Below, piece after piece: positions 14,359 to 22,241 of a stretch of 32,664 nt of DNA. The stretch covers positions 1 to 32,664 of the forward strand of contig JBHJGU010000066.1 of assembly GCA_050331475.1 (NCBI GenBank). Reading direction: 5' to 3'. Below the pieces are notes generated by a model that had not been told where the DNA came from, searched no databases, and saw only the letters and a program-made list of their open reading frames with translations. The DNA comes from JBHJGU01 sp050331475 (GTDB lineage: Bacteria > Pseudomonadota > Alphaproteobacteria > Caulobacterales > Maricaulaceae). The translations under genes and the position numbers were made by a program. Every line of letters starts with the position of its first letter. The first letter of the stretch is position 1.

Positions 14359-15966
14359 ATGAACGAACGCTCCCTTCCCCAAGGCGTGCGGGTGCGCGGC
14401 CCGCTCCAGCCGGGCTATGACACGATCCTGACCCCCGAGGCTTTAGCCTTTATCGCGGATTTGGAGCGCCGGTTTGGCCCCCGCCGCCGCGCGCTGCTCG
14501 AGGCGCGCCAAGCGCGTCAAGCCCGGCTGGATCAGGGCGAACGTCCGGATTTTCCAGCCGAAACCGCGAAGATTCGCGCGGAGGACTGGACCGTGCGTCC
14601 GGCGCCGGAGGATTTGCGCGACCGGCGGGTGGAAATCACCGGCCCCGTCGACCGGAAAATGGTCATCAATGCGCTCAATTCCGGCGCGTCCTGTTTCATG
14701 GCGGACTTTGAAGACGCCTCAAGCCCGAGCTGGGCGAACATGGTCGAGGGCCAGATCAATCTGCGCGACGCGGTCAACCGCACAATTCGATTTGAGGACC
14801 CCAAATCGGGCAAAGCCTACGCCTTAAACGACGATCCCGCGGTATTGATCGTCCGCGCGCGCGGCTGGCATTTAGAGGAAGCCCATGTGGAGATCGATGG
14901 CCAGCCGATGTCCGCGGGCTTGTTCGATTTCGGGCTTTACTTGTTCCATAACCACGCCGCGCTGAAAGCCAACGCGACGGGGCCGTATTTCTACCTACCC
15001 AAGCTGGAAGGCGCCGCCGAAGCCGCGCTCTGGGGCGAGGTGTTCGCGGCCGCTGAGGATGCCCTCGGGCTTGACCGTGGGACCGCACGCGCCACGCTTC
15101 TGATCGAGACCATCCTGGCGAGCTTCGAACTCGATGAAATCCTCCACGCCATGAGGGATCACATTGTCGGGCTAAATTGCGGTCGCTGGGACTACATCTT
15201 CAGTTACATCAAGCGGTTCAAGGCCGATCCCGAGAAGGTTTTGCCCGACCGCGCACAAGTCACCATGACGACGCCCTTTATGCGCGCCTACGCCCAACGG
15301 GTTATTGCAGTGTGCCACCGTCGCGGCGCGCACGCCATGGGCGGCATGTCCGCGTTCATTCCGATCAAAGGCGACGATCGGGCCAATGCGCAAGCCTTTG
15401 AAAAACTGACCCTAGACAAGGTCCGGGAGGCCCATGACGGCCATGACGGCACTTGGGTCGCGCATCCGGGTATGGTGGAGGCCGCGCGCGCCGTGTTCGA
15501 CGCGGTCATGCCCGATCAGAACCAGCTCACCAAGCAAAGCGCCGCCGAACAGACCGCAGCCCAGCTGCTCGCCCCCTGCCCCGGCGCCATCACCCAAGAG
15601 GGCGTCGACACCAATGTGGATGTGGGCGTGCGCTATATCGCAGCCTGGCTGCGTGGCCAGGGAGCGGTTCCACTCCACAATCTCATGGAGGATGCGGCGA
15701 CGGCGGAAATCTCCCGCGCTCAGCTCTGGCAATGGCGCACCCATGCCGCGCGCACCTCCGACGGCTCGGTAATCGACACGGACCGGCTAGAGGCCGCGTT
15801 CGCCGACTGCGCCGCGCGATTGCGCGATGAGGTGGGATCGGAAGGCTACCACCGCCTGAAATACGCCGACGCGGTGGAGATTATGCGCGAGCTGGTCTTT
15901 GCGGATGATTTCGCAGAGTTTCTCACCCTGCCCGCCTATGAGCGGATTAAAACGCTGGTGGATTAA
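14359..15966 (+). CDS. aceB: Malate synthase A
   Basis: The 535-residue enzyme condenses glyoxylate with acetyl-CoA to malate, completing the glyoxylate shunt started by aceA. GAGG lies eight bases before ATG 14359. Signature segments of the A-type family include MADFEDASSPSWANMVEGQ, catalytic Arg in IVRARGWHL, the metal-binding Glu in LIETILASFE, LNCGRWDYIFSYIKRF, and GGMSAFIPIK. A C-terminal PLHNLMEDAATAEISRAQLW block carries the catalytic Asp. Length is normal for isoform A (the G form is about 720). It closes the aceA-rraA-aceB group, and a nested palindromic repeat starts two bases past its stop. Confidence 0.96.
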   Translation: MNERSLPQGVRVRGPLQPGYDTILTPEALAFIADLERRFGPRRRALLEARQARQARLDQGERPDFPAETAKIRAEDWTVRPAPEDLRDRRVEITGPVDRKMVINALNSGASCFMADFEDASSPSWANMVEGQINLRDAVNRTIRFEDPKSGKAYALNDDPAVLIVRARGWHLEEAHVEIDGQPMSAGLFDFGLYLFHNHAALKANATGPYFYLPKLEGAAEAALWGEVFAAAEDALGLDRGTARATLLIETILASFELDEILHAMRDHIVGLNCGRWDYIFSYIKRFKADPEKVLPDRAQVTMTTPFMRAYAQRVIAVCHRRGAHAMGGMSAFIPIKGDDRANAQAFEKLTLDKVREAHDGHDGTWVAHPGMVEAARAVFDAVMPDQNQLTKQSAAEQTAAQLLAPCPGAITQEGVDTNVDVGVRYIAAWLRGQGAVPLHNLMEDAATAEISRAQLWQWRTHAARTSDGSVIDTDRLEAAFADCAARLRDEVGSEGYHRLKYADAVEIMRELVFADDFAEFLTLPAYERIKTLVD

Positions 15967-15967
15967 A

Positions 15968-16013
15968 GCGCCGGGCGAAAAAGTGGAACCCGGTTTTTCG
16001 CGATATCCGGCGC
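15968..16013. repeat. Nested palindromic REP-like element
   Basis: An outer 7-bp stem GCGCCGG (15968-15974) pairs with CCGGCGC (16007-16013). Directly inside it an 8-bp stem GCGAAAAA (15975-15982) pairs with TTTTTCGC (15994-16001). The core GAAAAAGTGGAACCCGGTTTTTCG resembles interspersed palindromes found between genes in many alphaproteobacteria. It starts at the aceB end and could also act in termination or mRNA stability. Confidence 0.65.
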
Positions 16014-16029
16014 GATCCTTTAAGACTTT

Positions 16030-16067
16030 AGATCGTCGGGCGATGTCGATTAATCACCTGACGATCT
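16030..16067. repeat. Second hairpin of the palindromic element
   Basis: AGATCGTC (16030-16037) pairs with GACGATCT (16060-16067). The stem continues inward with GG/CC and GAT/ATC after single mismatches, leaving a small loop. It lies 16 bases after the first palindrome and looks like the second half of one composite repeat. Confidence 0.6.
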
Positions 16068-16094
16068 GAGCGCGTTTGCGCCCCAGAACATCGC

Positions 16095-16134
16095 GCAAAA
16101 ACAAAGGCCGGAGGCGCGCGCCCCCGGCCTTTTC
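16095..16134. terminator. Bidirectional terminator between aceB and the TonB receptor gene
   Basis: A 9-bp stem AAAGGCCGG / CCGGCCTTT can be extended by GGCGC/GCGCC inside. On the minus strand it is followed by TTTGTTTTTG and on the plus strand by TTTTCT. It should end the minus-strand receptor transcript and also stop read-through from aceB. Confidence 0.8.
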
Positions 16135-16153
16135 TGTCTTATGAACGCGCCGG

Positions 16154-18841
16154 TTAGTAGCGCGCGGCCAGACGCGCGCCCCAGGTGCGCGGCGCGCCCA
16201 AGAAGGCGTTAAACGCGTCGTCGCCCGGTCCCGGCGCGGGGCCAGCTTGCAAGGGCGCGTCAAACACGACTTGGAAGAAGTCGGCGTTGGTGACGTTCTG
16301 CGCAAATAGCTCGACCGACCAGCGACGGTTCGCCTCTCCCAATGCGAGCCGGAGATTGATGGTGCCGAACGCATCTTGGACTTTCTGCGGGTCCAGGTCG
16401 GAGCCGGTGTTGAACTCGGTCACAAACCGACCGTCGATGTGGAACCGCCCGACCAGATCGTCGAAATTCGGGATCGGCCATTCATAGGTCGCGCCACCTT
16501 GTAGGGTCCAACGCGGCGCCAGCGAAGCTTGCGCGCCGGACAATTGGTCCACCTCAACGACGCCGGTGAGCGGGAACTCCTGGAAGAAGGCGTCATTGAA
16601 GGAGACATTGCCGGTCAACGACAGACCTTCGATTGCTGGCGGGTTCCACAAGCTCTCCAGCTCGAAGCCGCGCGTAATCACTTCGTCAATGGAGGTGACA
16701 AAGAACGACACACCCGAGAAAGTGTTCAACTGGAAGTCGTCGAAAATCTGATAGAAGCCGGTGAGGTTCAAGAGCAGTTGATTATTAAACCAGCCGGTCT
16801 TCAAGCCGACTTCGAAAGAATCAACCGTTTCTTCGTCGAACTGCGCGTCCAGCCCTTCGCCAGACTCAAGCAGTTCGGTGAAGTTCACCGGCGTCACCCC
16901 ATCAGCCAAGGTCACAAAACGGTCGAGGTTGAACCCGCCCGCTTTGTAGCCGCGCGAATAGCTGGCGTAGCCGAGGATATCGTCGGTCAAACGGTGGCTC
17001 AGGCTAATATGACCGGTGACCTCATTCTCCGTCCGGCTGTCGTCAATACCGATTTCGGCGAAGACGTCGCGCACAAACGGCAAGCAAGTCGACCCCGCAA
17101 TAGTGCCGGCCAGGGTTGGGGTGACCGGCCCGGGCACGCCCGGCGGCACGCCGAGCGAGGCGTTCACCGCAGTCGCCAGGTTCACCAGCGTTAACTGGTT
17201 TTCCGGCAGACCGAAATCGAGCGCGGAGCCGAAGAGGCTTTCAAAAACGTCGCACGCCGGGCCAACGCCTTCGGAGAAATCCGCCGTCGCGTCCTTGACC
17301 TCCCGCGTGAAACGCAGACCCGCGGTGACTTCGGTGCGATCGGAGACGCTCCACGTCGTTTGACCAAAAAACGCAAAGGAATTCAGGCTCTGGTTAAACA
17401 CGTCGCCCTGATTGCCGCCATCCCCGGGCAAGCCTGCCCCGGCCGCAAACGGCACGAAACCGTCAATGGGGCCAACGCCAAAGGGCGCAAACGCCCCCAC
17501 GCCGATGGCGTTGGTCAAGTCTGAGATGAAGGTAAAGTCGGGCGCGCCGAGGGCCGCGGTCAATTGACCGGCGATGAACTCTTCGAACTCGCCGCCAAGC
17601 TGGATGGCGTCGCGACGTTCAAGCTGCTCGTTCTGATAAAAGAAGCCCACTTGCCAGAAGAAGTCGTTGTAGTCCCCGGCAAGCCGGATCTCTTGGGTAA
17701 AGGTGTCGAAATCGAACCCATTGAGATCTTCCGACCGGAAGGCGATATCCGCAGACGTGAAGTCCACGTCCTGGCCTTGATCGAAATCGAAGATCCGATA
17801 GCCCGTGATCGAGCTCAAGGTCGCGAAGCCCAAATCATAGTCGAGCTGCAGCGACACCCCGGTGTCGCGGATTTCTTGCTCAGTGTCGCGGTTGGCGTTG
17901 GCGACCCGATCGAACGGATCAAAGTCGGTGAACTGGTCGGGGTTGGAGAACGGCGTCTCGGTGGGATCCAAACCACCCAACGCGTTAACCAGCGGCGTGA
18001 TGGAATTCGTCACCGTGGGCACGCCTAAGCAGCAATCCTCGTCGCGGATGGTGTAATCCCCGATGAGGCGGGCGCTGAACTTTTCATTGGGCTCCCAAAA
18101 GAACTGCCCGCGGAAGCTCCAAAAATTCGAATCGTCGTTTTCCGTGGACGTCCGCGGGCCGTTCCCCGTCTCCACATCCAAAAAGCCATCCCGGTTCTCC
18201 CGGACGAAATAGCCCCGGAAGCCCAGTGTGTCGGTCAAGGGCGCGCTGACCCCAACCGCCCCGCGCTGGAGCCCGAAATTGCCGACCTGATACTCGCCGG
18301 TGACTTCGAATTCGTCCTCCGGCGCTTTGGTGATCACGTGGATCAAGCCCGCGGAGGTGTTCTTCCCGAACAACGTGCCCTGCGGGCCACGCAGGAATTC
18401 AATGCGCTCAACCTCGCCCAATTCGCCGAAGCCCACGCCGTTACGACTGCGGATCACCCCGTCGATGAGCACTTGGACCGAGGATTCAAGACCCGGATTG
18501 TCGCCCACCGTTCCGATGCCGCGCACCCGCGCGGAGGTGATAGCCGAGGAGGTCGTCGAGGTGACGTTCAAACTCGGCGCGAGCTGAATGAGGTCCTTAA
18601 TGTCGTTGACCCCAGAGTTCTGCAATTGCTCGGCCCCGTAGCTGGCGACCGCCACCGCGACGTCTTGCAAATTCTGCTCGCGTCTTTGGGCGGTGACGAC
18701 GATCCGCTCGACCGTCGACTGGGTCGTCTGCACGGTTTCGGGATCCGCGGCGTCCTGCGCGAAAGCGGTAGAGCCGCCTGAAGCCGCCAAAGCCGTCGCT
18801 GCAAAAAGAGACGCGCGCAAGCGCGATGCCGGAAAAATCAC
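16154..18841 (-). CDS. TonB-dependent outer membrane receptor
   Basis: The 895-residue outer membrane transporter uses a GTG start at 18841 with GGGAGG six bases upstream. A signal peptide is cleaved after about residue 28 (STAFA|Q). The TonB box region VERIVVTAQRREQNLQDVAVAV is followed by the plug domain (about 60-170), with LIQLAPSLNV, QVLIDGV and VERIEFLRGPQGTLFGKNTSAG. The rest is a 22-strand barrel with aromatic and acidic repeats, including GYASYSRGYKAGGFN, ending in aromatic Tyr as barrels do. The long Gly/Pro/Phe-rich extracellular loops do not reveal the substrate. It is divergent from a secreted S9 peptidase, which hints at peptide-derived nutrients or chelates. No FecR or sigma-factor pair is adjacent. 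Confidence 0.93.
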   Translation of the reverse strand: MIFPASRLRASLFAATALAASGGSTAFAQDAADPETVQTTQSTVERIVVTAQRREQNLQDVAVAVASYGAEQLQNSGVNDIKDLIQLAPSLNVTSTTSSAITSARVRGIGTVGDNPGLESSVQVLIDGVIRSRNGVGFGELGEVERIEFLRGPQGTLFGKNTSAGLIHVITKAPEDEFEVTGEYQVGNFGLQRGAVGVSAPLTDTLGFRGYFVRENRDGFLDVETGNGPRTSTENDDSNFWSFRGQFFWEPNEKFSARLIGDYTIRDEDCCLGVPTVTNSITPLVNALGGLDPTETPFSNPDQFTDFDPFDRVANANRDTEQEIRDTGVSLQLDYDLGFATLSSITGYRIFDFDQGQDVDFTSADIAFRSEDLNGFDFDTFTQEIRLAGDYNDFFWQVGFFYQNEQLERRDAIQLGGEFEEFIAGQLTAALGAPDFTFISDLTNAIGVGAFAPFGVGPIDGFVPFAAGAGLPGDGGNQGDVFNQSLNSFAFFGQTTWSVSDRTEVTAGLRFTREVKDATADFSEGVGPACDVFESLFGSALDFGLPENQLTLVNLATAVNASLGVPPGVPGPVTPTLAGTIAGSTCLPFVRDVFAEIGIDDSRTENEVTGHISLSHRLTDDILGYASYSRGYKAGGFNLDRFVTLADGVTPVNFTELLESGEGLDAQFDEETVDSFEVGLKTGWFNNQLLLNLTGFYQIFDDFQLNTFSGVSFFVTSIDEVITRGFELESLWNPPAIEGLSLTGNVSFNDAFFQEFPLTGVVEVDQLSGAQASLAPRWTLQGGATYEWPIPNFDDLVGRFHIDGRFVTEFNTGSDLDPQKVQDAFGTINLRLALGEANRRWSVELFAQNVTNADFFQVVFDAPLQAGPAPGPGDDAFNAFLGAPRTWGARLAARY

Positions 18842-19128
18842 GTATGGCCTCCCATGGATTCCCAGCGTTCGGAATAGGCTCCGCCGCTGATGTCATCGGT
18901 GTCTGAGCCTTCCGACTCACACCGGTTCGAACGCATTGTGCAATGACCTTATGCGGTTATCGACAGTCGCGCGCCGGGTTGATGAGCATTTTCACGATGT
19001 GTGATCTTTGTGTCACGATGACGCGTCCAGATGGGCGAACCGTTCCCCTGGTCAGCGGCGCGCTGGGTCGCTAGCGTTCCTGCGCCTTGGAGAGGACAGA
19101 CGGATCAACCGTCGAAAGGGGAGCCATT
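18842..19128. promoter_or_regulatory. Divergent promoter region of receptor and peptidase genes
   Basis: This 287-base region without a gene separates the two divergent starts. It contains an 8-base direct repeat TCACGATG at 18992-18999 and 19013-19020, 21 bases apart (two helical turns). The interval between them also holds GTGA-N8-TCAC symmetry. A regulator binding site here is plausible. I cannot assign promoter hexamers with confidence. Confidence 0.4.
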
Positions 19129-21198
19129 ATGCGCACGCTGTTATCACTTATCGCTGGACTGACGTCCGCGCTTGGGGCCGCCCACGCCGAAGTCGACAGA
19201 TTCGCCCCGCGCGATGTCTTTGACCTGGAGGTCGCGTTTGATCCGCAGATCGCGCCGGACGGAACCCAAGTGGTCTATGTGCGCCGATCCATGGACATTA
19301 TGACCGACGGCGCGCGCCAGCGGCTTTGGTCGGTGAACGCCGACGGGTCCGATCACCAACCTCTCGCCCTGCCCTCGGACCAGGACGCGTTCTCCCCGCG
19401 CTGGTCGCCCTCCGGCGATCGGTTGGCGTATGTCAGCGTGACTGAGGAAGGCCCAGAACTTCATGTGATGTGGATGGCCACCGGGGCGACCGCGCAACTG
19501 ACCCAATTGGAAGCCAGCCCCGGATCGATCGCCTGGGCACCCGATGGTCGCTCCATCGCCTTTACCCAATTCGTAAAAGACGCCCATCCCAGCCCCGCCC
19601 CTTTGCCGGCCAAGCCCGAAGGCGCGGACTGGGCTGAGCCAGTCAAAGTCATCGACCGTCTGGATTACCGTTTTGACGGACGCGGGTTTACCGATCCAGG
19701 CGCAACTCAGGTTTTCATCGTGCCCGCCGAAGGGGGCGCACCGCTGCGGCTCACCGAAGACGCTTATGATTATGACGGGCTAGAGTGGACACCGGACGGC
19801 GCGCACCTGATCGCGGTCGCGAACCGCCAGGAGAAGGCGGAAATCCGCGATCCCAACGAGTCCGAAATCCATACGTTGGCGATTGAAACCGGCGTTGTCA
19901 GCCCGCTGACCGATCGTGATGGTCCCGACACAGCGCCTTCGGTGTCCCCCGATGGCCAGTTCATCGCCTTCACCGGCTATGACGATGACCGAACGGGGCA
20001 CAATGTGACCCAGCTCTACGTCATGGACGCAGACGGATCGAACGTCCGCGCGCTAACCGCCGATTTAGAGCGCGACATCACCAACCCCCAATGGTCCGCC
20101 GACGGGGCCTGGATTTACGTGCAATTTGACGACGAAGGCGACACCGTCCTTGCGCGGATCGCGCCAGAAGGCGGTATGGAGCGGTTGGCGTCGAACTTAG
20201 GCGGCTATTCCCTGGGTCGACCTTACGGCGGAGCGTCTTATTCGCTCGCCGAAGACGGGACCTTTGCCTCGGTTACCACGCGTTTCGACCGGCCCGCAGA
20301 CCTCATCGTCGGCGCGCCGGGAGAGACGCCGCGCCAATTGACCCAGCTCAACGAAGACCTGCTCGGTCGCAAAGACCTTGGCGCGATCGAGGAATTCGTC
20401 ACGCCCTCGCGGATTGACGGGCTGGGGATCGAAGCCTGGGCCGTGTTCCCCCCCGGATTTGATCCGGAAAAGCGCTATCCGCTCATCCTGGAGATCCATG
20501 GTGGACCCTACGCCAATTACGGCCCGCGGTTTTCTGCGGAAGTCCAACTCTACGCCGCCGCCGGAGCGATTGTCGTTTACGCCAACCCGCGCGGATCCAC
20601 CAGCTATGGCGAAGCTTTTGGCGATGAGATCAACAACAACTATCCCAATGAAGACTTTGACGATCTCATGAGCCTCGTCGACGCCATGGCTGCACGCGAT
20701 TATGTCGACTCGGAGCGGCTCTTCGTCACCGGAGGCTCGGGCGGTGGGGTGCTCACGGCCTGGATTGTGGGGCACACCAACCGCTTCGCCGCCGCCGCCG
20801 TGCAGAAGCCGGTAATCAACTGGCTCAGCTTTGCGCTGTCCGCAGACATCTCCACCTTCGTTTCGAAGTATTGGTTTGATCAAGCCCCGTGGGAGGACCC
20901 GGAAGGCTATTGGGCGCGCTCGCCGCTCGCCTATGTCGGCGACGTCGAGACGCCCACCCTGTTAATCACGGGGGAGGCGGACTGGCGCACTCCGATTTGG
21001 GAGAGCGAGCAGTTCTACCACGCACTGCAACTGCGCGAGGTGCCCTCGCGATTGATCCGGGTGCCCGGCGCCTCCCATGGCATCGCCAATCGTCCCTCAC
21101 AATTGCTCGCTAAGGTGCAAAACATTCTGGCCTGGTTCGAGGCTTATGGCCTGAACGAAGCGACCGATCCGGAGCCGGAAACAAGCGCGGCGCCCTAG
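19129..21198 (+). CDS. Secreted S9-family serine peptidase (dipeptidyl/acylaminoacyl peptidase type)
   Basis: The 689-residue exported peptidase starts at ATG 19129, preceded by AAGGGGAG, and opens with a signal peptide cleaved after about residue 20 (GAAHA|E). The N-terminal 380 residues form a TolB/PD40-type beta-propeller with repeats such as SPRWSPSGDRLAYVS, SIAWAPDGRSIAFTQ and SVSPDGQFIAFTGY. The C-terminal alpha/beta hydrolase domain has the nucleophile elbow GGSGGG with Ser537, Asp618 in GEADWRTP and His650 in GASHGI, a complete triad. It should cleave oligopeptides in the periplasm or outside. The divergent TonB receptor suggests a combined uptake and digestion function. Confidence 0.92.
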   Translation: MRTLLSLIAGLTSALGAAHAEVDRFAPRDVFDLEVAFDPQIAPDGTQVVYVRRSMDIMTDGARQRLWSVNADGSDHQPLALPSDQDAFSPRWSPSGDRLAYVSVTEEGPELHVMWMATGATAQLTQLEASPGSIAWAPDGRSIAFTQFVKDAHPSPAPLPAKPEGADWAEPVKVIDRLDYRFDGRGFTDPGATQVFIVPAEGGAPLRLTEDAYDYDGLEWTPDGAHLIAVANRQEKAEIRDPNESEIHTLAIETGVVSPLTDRDGPDTAPSVSPDGQFIAFTGYDDDRTGHNVTQLYVMDADGSNVRALTADLERDITNPQWSADGAWIYVQFDDEGDTVLARIAPEGGMERLASNLGGYSLGRPYGGASYSLAEDGTFASVTTRFDRPADLIVGAPGETPRQLTQLNEDLLGRKDLGAIEEFVTPSRIDGLGIEAWAVFPPGFDPEKRYPLILEIHGGPYANYGPRFSAEVQLYAAAGAIVVYANPRGSTSYGEAFGDEINNNYPNEDFDDLMSLVDAMAARDYVDSERLFVTGGSGGGVLTAWIVGHTNRFAAAAVQKPVINWLSFALSADISTFVSKYWFDQAPWEDPEGYWARSPLAYVGDVETPTLLITGEADWRTPIWESEQFYHALQLREVPSRLIRVPGASHGIANRPSQLLAKVQNILAWFEAYGLNEATDPEPETSAAP

Positions 21199-21208
21199 CG
21201 TGGCCGCC

Positions 21209-21243
21209 CGCAACGGACCGAGCGCGTGTTCGTGTCCGTTGCG
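21209..21243. terminator. Hairpin after the S9 peptidase gene
   Basis: A perfect 10-bp inverted repeat (CGCAACGGAC / GTCCGTTGCG, 15-base loop) begins 11 bases past the peptidase stop and precedes the nitrilase gene. It lacks a T-run, so termination may be partial. Confidence 0.5.
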
Positions 21244-21308
21244 CGGCGCCCGCGCGCGTGGTCTAAGCGCGCATCTCATGCACGCAGACCGGGTCCCGGA
21301 GCCGCCCT

Positions 21309-22241
21309 ATGACCATAAAGATCGCCGCGGCCCAAGCCGCCTCGCCGTTCTTCGACGTCCAGGAGGGCGTTGAGCGCGCGTGCGACTGGATCCGACGCGC
21401 GGGCGAACAGGGCGTGCGCTTGTTGGCGTTCGGCGAATCTTGGCTGCCCGGTTATCCGTTTTTTATCGACGCGCCGCTCAGCCCGCTCTGGTGGGAGGCG
21501 GCGGCGGATTACCTCGCCAACGCGGTAACCGTGCCCGGACCGGAGATCGACGCGATTGCGGCGGCGGCGAAATCCGCCGGCGTGGATGTGGTGATCGGGG
21601 TGGCGGAGCGTTATGCGCCCACGGCGAGCTCGGTTTACGCCAGCCTTGTGTTCATCGCATCTGACGGGACGCTTTTGGGCCGTCACCGCAAAGTTAAACC
21701 CACCCACCACGAACGCTCGGTCTGGATGGACGGCGACGTAAAGGGTCTCACGGTTCATCCGCGCGATTATGCACGAATTTCGGGGCTGAATTGTTGGGAG
21801 CACAATATTCTGCTGCCCGGCTTCGCGCTGATCGCCCAAGGCACGCAAATCCACGTCGCCGCCTGGCCCGGGCGCGAGCCTCCAGAAGCGCCGCCTGAGC
21901 CGGTTTGGGCGCGCCAGCACCTGCTTTCCCGCGCGTTCGCCAGCCAGGCGGGGGCCTATGTCATCGCCGCGGCAGGCTTACGCCGCCAAACGGATGTGCC
22001 CGAGCAATACAAACCCCTGTCCTTGTTCGAGCACGACGGCGCGAGCGCAATCATCGATCCGCGCGGAGAGATCGTTGCACTCGCCGGCGCAGAGGAAGAG
22101 CTTTTGACGGCCGAGGTCGATTTCGATCTAATCCGGAAGTGCAAGTCGGCCTGTGATCCCGCGGGCCATTACGCGCGACCGGACCTCTTCGAACTGCGCG
22201 TTGACGGCCGGCGGGTATATCCGCCCGAAACGACGGACTAA
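21309..22241 (+). CDS. Nitrilase (carbon-nitrogen hydrolase family)
   Basis: The 310-residue cytosolic enzyme belongs to the true nitrilase branch, which hydrolyses nitriles to acids and ammonia. The catalytic Glu43 is in FGESWLPGYP, Lys128 in HRKVKPTHHER and Cys162 in GLNCWEH, so the Glu-Lys-Cys triad is intact. Other family signs are WPGREP and a C-terminal GHYARPDLF segment typical of aliphatic/aryl nitrilases. GGAG lies seven bases before ATG 21309. No aldoxime dehydratase or nitrile hydratase is adjacent, so the substrate is open. Its stop interlocks by four bases with the stop of the convergent histidine kinase gene. Confidence 0.92.
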   Translation: MTIKIAAAQAASPFFDVQEGVERACDWIRRAGEQGVRLLAFGESWLPGYPFFIDAPLSPLWWEAAADYLANAVTVPGPEIDAIAAAAKSAGVDVVIGVAERYAPTASSVYASLVFIASDGTLLGRHRKVKPTHHERSVWMDGDVKGLTVHPRDYARISGLNCWEHNILLPGFALIAQGTQIHVAAWPGREPPEAPPEPVWARQHLLSRAFASQAGAYVIAAAGLRRQTDVPEQYKPLSLFEHDGASAIIDPRGEIVALAGAEEELLTAEVDFDLIRKCKSACDPAGHYARPDLFELRVDGRRVYPPETTD

